From contig JADBKJ010000019.1 in assembly GCA_014896455.1 (NCBI GenBank), positions 57,955-121,954 on the forward strand: a DNA stretch of 64,000 nt. Direction: 5' to 3'. The DNA comes from Thermoanaerobacter sp. GTDB lineage: Bacteria > Bacillota > Thermoanaerobacteria > Thermoanaerobacterales > Thermoanaerobacteraceae. The notes below the pieces were generated by a model, which was not told the origin of the DNA, did not search any database, and saw nothing but the letters and a program-made list of their open reading frames with translations. Positions 61,145 to 64,000 of the stretch are shown here, piece after piece. A program made the position numbers and the translations under genes. Each line of letters opens with the position of its first letter. The stretch's first letter is position 1.

Positions 61145-62806
61145 ATGGTAGACTATAGATTTAAAGAGGTAAAGTTTAGAATTGTTCCATATCTTAATAA
61201 GTATAAATACGGTTATGCTTTTTTAATATTTGTTAGATTAATTTACACTGCAATTTTGATATATATCCCTACATATATTGGAATGTACATAGATTATATA
61301 ACAAAAGTTGAAAGCAGCGTGAATTTGACTATCAGAGAATTTTTATTGAAATTTACCCTATTGATAATTTTAGAATTTGTAAGCATGTACATAGCTTACT
61401 ATCTAAACGTAAAAATTTCAAATTATATGCTAATAGATATTGAATCTGACGTTATGTATGAGGTCAAAAGGCTACCTTATAAAAAAATATCCACCTTCAA
61501 CGGACAGTATCTGGCGCAGAGAATTAATAATGATTCTGTTACTATATCAGACTGTGTTGTAGAGAAATTCCCTTATGCAGCAATAGAGATATTAAAAATA
61601 ATAGTACTCATTCCAATACTGTTTAGCATAAATACACTGCTGGGATTTTTATCTCTGCTAATTGTGTCAATGTATGTGCTGTTTTACAAACTTTCTCAAG
61701 CTCGTTATTATTCTTTGAATAAAGATATGTTGGAAAAACAAGCTGAATTTTTTTCAAGGATAGGGAGGCAATTGTTTAATATACTGGTAATAAAGATTAA
61801 CTCATGGTATGAGGAAATTGACAGTGAATTTTTAAAAGCAAGTATACCATTTGTAAAGTCTTCTATTAAATTTTTAAGGTATGACTTTTGGATATCCAAT
61901 CTTTCAAATTTAATGACCCGCCTGTTTTTTGCTATTGTAATAATTGTACTGGGTATATCCTTGGGGAAAGGTACAACTACCATTGGCAATTTAACTACTG
62001 CTATTATCTATGTACAAATTTTAATACCAGGAGTCGCAAGTATTATTGAAAGTGGGAAATCCTATCAGAAATATAAAGTTGCAAAGGACAGAATAAATGA
62101 ACTTATCAGTATGGAAAAAGAGCACAATGGCAGTAAAATTATTGATGACATAAATGTAATAGAATGCAAAAATTTAACAGTGTTAATAGGTGAAAAAGAG
62201 ATTTTTAATAATGTTTCTTGTCGTTTTGAAAGAGGCAATATTTATCTGATAGTGGGTGAAAATGGTATAGGTAAATCTACATTTGTGCACACACTGCTTG
62301 GAATATATAAACCTAAAAATGGGAAAATTTTATATGACGGAATTCCTATAGAAGAGCTTAATATGTATTATGTAAGAAAAAAACTTATTTCTTTTACGGA
62401 GCAACATCCTTATCTCTTAGAAGATACCATATATAACAATCTGGTTTATGGCAAAAAAGACCTGAATAAAGAAGAATTTATGAATAAAATACGTAAGATT
62501 CATTTATTGGATTTTATTGAATCTTTTGACAAAAAATATGATACAGAAATCAATGAAAAATCGTCTAATATATCAGGAGGCGAAAGACAGAGGATAGCAA
62601 TTTCAAGGTCTTTACTAAAAGAAGCAGATGTAGTTATATTTGATGAGCCGACGAATGCGTTAGATAGTGAAGGTATAGCGATATTTATGAGGATATTGAC
62701 AGAGATTAAGAGAAATAAGATTGTTATTGTGATTTCCCATGACCCTAGTTTGTCTAAAATAGCGGATAAAATAATTAAGTTTCCTATTAATCAAGGAACT
62801 TTTTAG
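61145..62806 (+). CDS. ABC exporter with fused membrane and ATPase domains
   Basis: This half-transporter has about 553 residues: six membrane helices (residues about 20-310) and an ATPase domain with Walker A GENGIGKSTFVHTLLG, signature NISGGERQRIAISRSLL, Walker B VVIFDEPTNALD and H-loop ISHDPS. There is no N-terminal C39 peptidase domain, so leader removal would need another enzyme, possibly the S41 peptidase. A related but broken exporter lies at 55801-57207 next to the peptidase genes. ATG 61145 follows GAGGAGG. It is a plausible peptide exporter for the cluster. Confidence 0.88.
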   Translation: MVDYRFKEVKFRIVPYLNKYKYGYAFLIFVRLIYTAILIYIPTYIGMYIDYITKVESSVNLTIREFLLKFTLLIILEFVSMYIAYYLNVKISNYMLIDIESDVMYEVKRLPYKKISTFNGQYLAQRINNDSVTISDCVVEKFPYAAIEILKIIVLIPILFSINTLLGFLSLLIVSMYVLFYKLSQARYYSLNKDMLEKQAEFFSRIGRQLFNILVIKINSWYEEIDSEFLKASIPFVKSSIKFLRYDFWISNLSNLMTRLFFAIVIIVLGISLGKGTTTIGNLTTAIIYVQILIPGVASIIESGKSYQKYKVAKDRINELISMEKEHNGSKIIDDINVIECKNLTVLIGEKEIFNNVSCRFERGNIYLIVGENGIGKSTFVHTLLGIYKPKNGKILYDGIPIEELNMYYVRKKLISFTEQHPYLLEDTIYNNLVYGKKDLNKEEFMNKIRKIHLLDFIESFDKKYDTEINEKSSNISGGERQRIAISRSLLKEADVVIFDEPTNALDSEGIAIFMRILTEIKRNKIVIVISHDPSLSKIADKIIKFPINQGTF

Positions 62807-62824
62807 AAGGTTAATAATTTTACT

Positions 62825-62888
62825 TTTGATTAATTTTTAAATTTATGAAAGGCAGAGGAGAAAGATAAGCGGGCATGTAATTGTCACT
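62825..62888 (+). repeat. Copy of the ABC-2 ATPase gene start
   Basis: GAAAGGCAGAGGAGAAA and the following GTAATTG, with GATTAATTTTTAAATTT before it, repeat the leader and first codons of the ABC-2 ATPase gene at 58478-58530, but ATG is ATA here and the coding frame is lost after about ten codons. It marks the left junction of the second duplicated unit. Confidence 0.6.
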
Positions 62889-62915
62889 AACGGCGTATAA
62901 TTGACCCAGAAATAA
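62889..62915. other. Possible insertion sequence terminal scrap
   Basis: ACTAACGGCGTATAATTGAC followed by CC, with TGTC just before it, resembles the terminal repeats of some IS21-family elements as I remember them. There is no transposase reading frame. It sits exactly between the copied ATPase gene start and the duplicated regulator unit, where a recombination junction is expected. Confidence 0.25.
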
Positions 62916-62977
62916 CAAGAAGGGGAGGTTATTCTCCTCAATTTTTATAATTTCTAATTGTAAAATATTAGGCGAAA

Positions 62978-63049
62978 AATGCATTTTCGTTCCCCCAAAT
63001 GACACTTTCATTCCAAATTTCACAAATTTTGCTCTAAATATTGTATAAT
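62978..63049 (+). promoter_or_regulatory. Direct-repeat activator sites and -10 box, regulator copy 2
   Basis: ATTTTCGTTCC and CACTTTCATTCC have cores at 62988 and 63009 (21-bp period), and TATAAT is at 63044-63049, 35 bases after the second core. This is the same geometry as at 48569, 48590 and 48625, although other bases nearby have diverged, which supports function. Confidence 0.6.
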
Positions 63050-63085
63050 ATTAAAAATGGTTCAATCTTTTTGGGGGTATAAAAA

Positions 63086-63763
63086 ATGAATTTTTTATGC
63101 CTACAGGGGGAACTAATTTCTTCATATGAGCGATGTAGGGAAATTGGTATTGACCCTTCAATAACTCTGCCATTGGTGATATTAAATCCAGAAGATTTGC
63201 AAAAGAAAATACATACAAATAAAGAGCTCATAGAAGCTTTTCATATGAGTGTAGAAGAGGATTGGGCAAAAGGTGAGTATCTATTTTTGCTTAGCGATAT
63301 TGAAGGATATTTGTTGGATATAAAATGCAGTACAAAAGAAAAAAAGTGTATAAAAGATTCAGGCTTTGAACCGGGAATATCCCTTAGAGAGGAAAGCTGT
63401 GGGACAAATGCGATTTCAATGGCAATGCGATTAAAGAGAGTAGTGTATGTAAGACCTCAGGAGCACTACTGTGACATATTCAAAAAATGGCACTGCATTG
63501 CTTCACCTATAATAGTAGAAAATGGGGAAATAGTAGGCTATGTGGATATATCAACTATTGATAAAAAGATTGCGGATGAAGTATCAATGGTAATAAAACT
63601 GCTAGCTGAGAAAATAGCAAGTGAATATGAAAAGATAGTAAAAGAAAAAGAGCTAAAAGAGATAAAGATAAAATTAAATGACAGGCAGACAAAAATACTG
63701 GCATTAGAGGCAAAGGGATACAGAGAATTAGACATAGCAGAAGCTCTGGGGATAGATAAATGA
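63086..63763 (+). pseudogene. GAF-HTH(LuxR) regulator, copy 2, HTH truncated
   Basis: ATG 63086 begins an uninterrupted 225-codon frame through the AcoR-like GAF domain (EELISSYERC-type start, ISLREESCGTNAISMAMRLK, EHYCDIFKKWHC, IVENGEIVGYVDISTIDKK). A helical linker and the first helix of the LuxR HTH follow (ILALEAKGYRELDIAEALG), then IDK and a stop. The recognition helix and the last 35 residues present in copy 1 are missing; the DNA beyond 63760 is unrelated for about 100 bases. The protein can probably sense but not bind DNA normally. It might act as a dominant partner of another copy elsewhere. Confidence 0.8.
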
Positions 63764-64000
63764 CATCCACCTCATGACAGGAAGAATTAAGAACTAAGTT
63801 CCACTAAAACATGGGAAGGTAAACTACATGAGATATGTGTTAGAGCATTTTGCTATAATATGGAAATATGATAGAAGGCTTATTAAACACATCCATTTAA
63901 TGGTTAAATAAGTAATAAATTATAATATAAGCTATAAGGTGTTCTTGTTGTGATAAGAAATTTAAAAAAAACTAAGATATTAAGAAAAAATAAAAAGATA
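63764..64000 (+). repeat. Right end of the duplicated regulator unit
   Basis: From about 63880 the sequence parallels 49685-49805 (TTATTAAAC, ACA/CTC, TTTAATGGTTA, ATAAGTAA, TGTTGTGAT, GAGAAATTTAAA-like blocks), which precedes the MFS remnant in the first unit. The part equivalent to 49402-49680, with the HTH end and the twin palindromes, is deleted. The duplication runs off the window edge, so a further transporter or peptide gene may follow. Confidence 0.65.

Noticed and set aside
48500..64000. Composite transposon or phage as the cause of the duplications
   Set aside because: No transposase, integrase or structural phage gene is visible. Only a possible 25-base IS scrap was found.
1..64000. 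tRNA or rRNA genes
   Set aside because: I scanned the intergenic stretches for cloverleaf-like GGTTCGA regions and rRNA motifs and saw none. A covariance search could still reveal one.

Overview
The window is low-GC Firmicute DNA with frequent GTG and TTG starts and strong GGAGG-type ribosome binding sites. Its gene set (lysine fermentation, AsrABC sulfite reductase, corrinoid salvage, sirohaem synthesis) fits a thermophilic anaerobic clostridium, most likely Thermoanaerobacter. That is inferred from gene content; no database was searched. I see no rRNA, tRNA, CRISPR array or intact transposase.

Layout. (1) 1-3.5 kb: the end of an SH3b protein, a palindromic dispersed repeat, dusB, a TauE/SafE-type permease and a papain-like amidase. 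(2) 3.5-6.4 kb: a fur-znuA-znuC-znuB metal uptake operon with a perfect palindrome at its promoter. (3) 6.5-16.3 kb: a decayed moxR, DUF58, DUF4129, lemA and TPM-domain gene group, split by an inserted asrABC sulfite reductase island with a decayed divergent lysR. (4) 16.3-32.4 kb: gene fragments (Uma2, a THUMP-MazF chimera), then a B12 riboswitch and a long corrinoid/tetrapyrrole run: btuFCD, cbiB, cblT, cblS, cobD, cobU, cobS, hemA, hemC, cobA-hemD, hemB, sirC and hemL, with vapBC inserted. Two small chimeric scars lie where the cbi corrin-ring genes would be expected. (5) 32.5-36.1 kb: a second repeat copy, slipin-nfeD and icd. (6) 36.4-47.1 kb: a lysine-fermentation locus with a lysine riboswitch wired as an ON switch, a sigma-54 activator, a sigma-54 promoter, then kal, kce, a CoA-transferase scar, kdd, kamA, kamB, kamC, kamD and kamE. 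(7) 47.1-64 kb: a plastic accessory region. It holds phzF and a decayed inverted copy of it, three copies of a GAF-HTH regulator gene (none intact), a radical SAM/SPASM enzyme next to a five-cysteine peptide, two S41 peptidase genes (one broken), two paralogous small secreted peptides with conserved leaders, a broken and an intact ABC exporter, and an ABC-2 exporter.

How the parts fit. Adenosylcobalamin is the cofactor of lysine 5,6-aminomutase (KamDE), and sirohaem is needed by AsrC. The locus keeps the shared haem/sirohaem trunk plus corrinoid uptake and nucleotide-loop assembly but appears to have lost the corrin-ring genes, so the cell probably scavenges corrinoid. The lysine operon needs corrinoid and is gated by lysine twice, by the riboswitch and probably by the sigma-54 activator.

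The best candidate for an undescribed system is 48.5-63.8 kb: a RiPP-like cluster (radical SAM/SPASM enzyme, cysteine-rich peptide with an operator-in-spacer promoter, S41 peptidases, exporters) interleaved with a two-member family of small secreted peptides and a damaged, repeatedly duplicated regulator.
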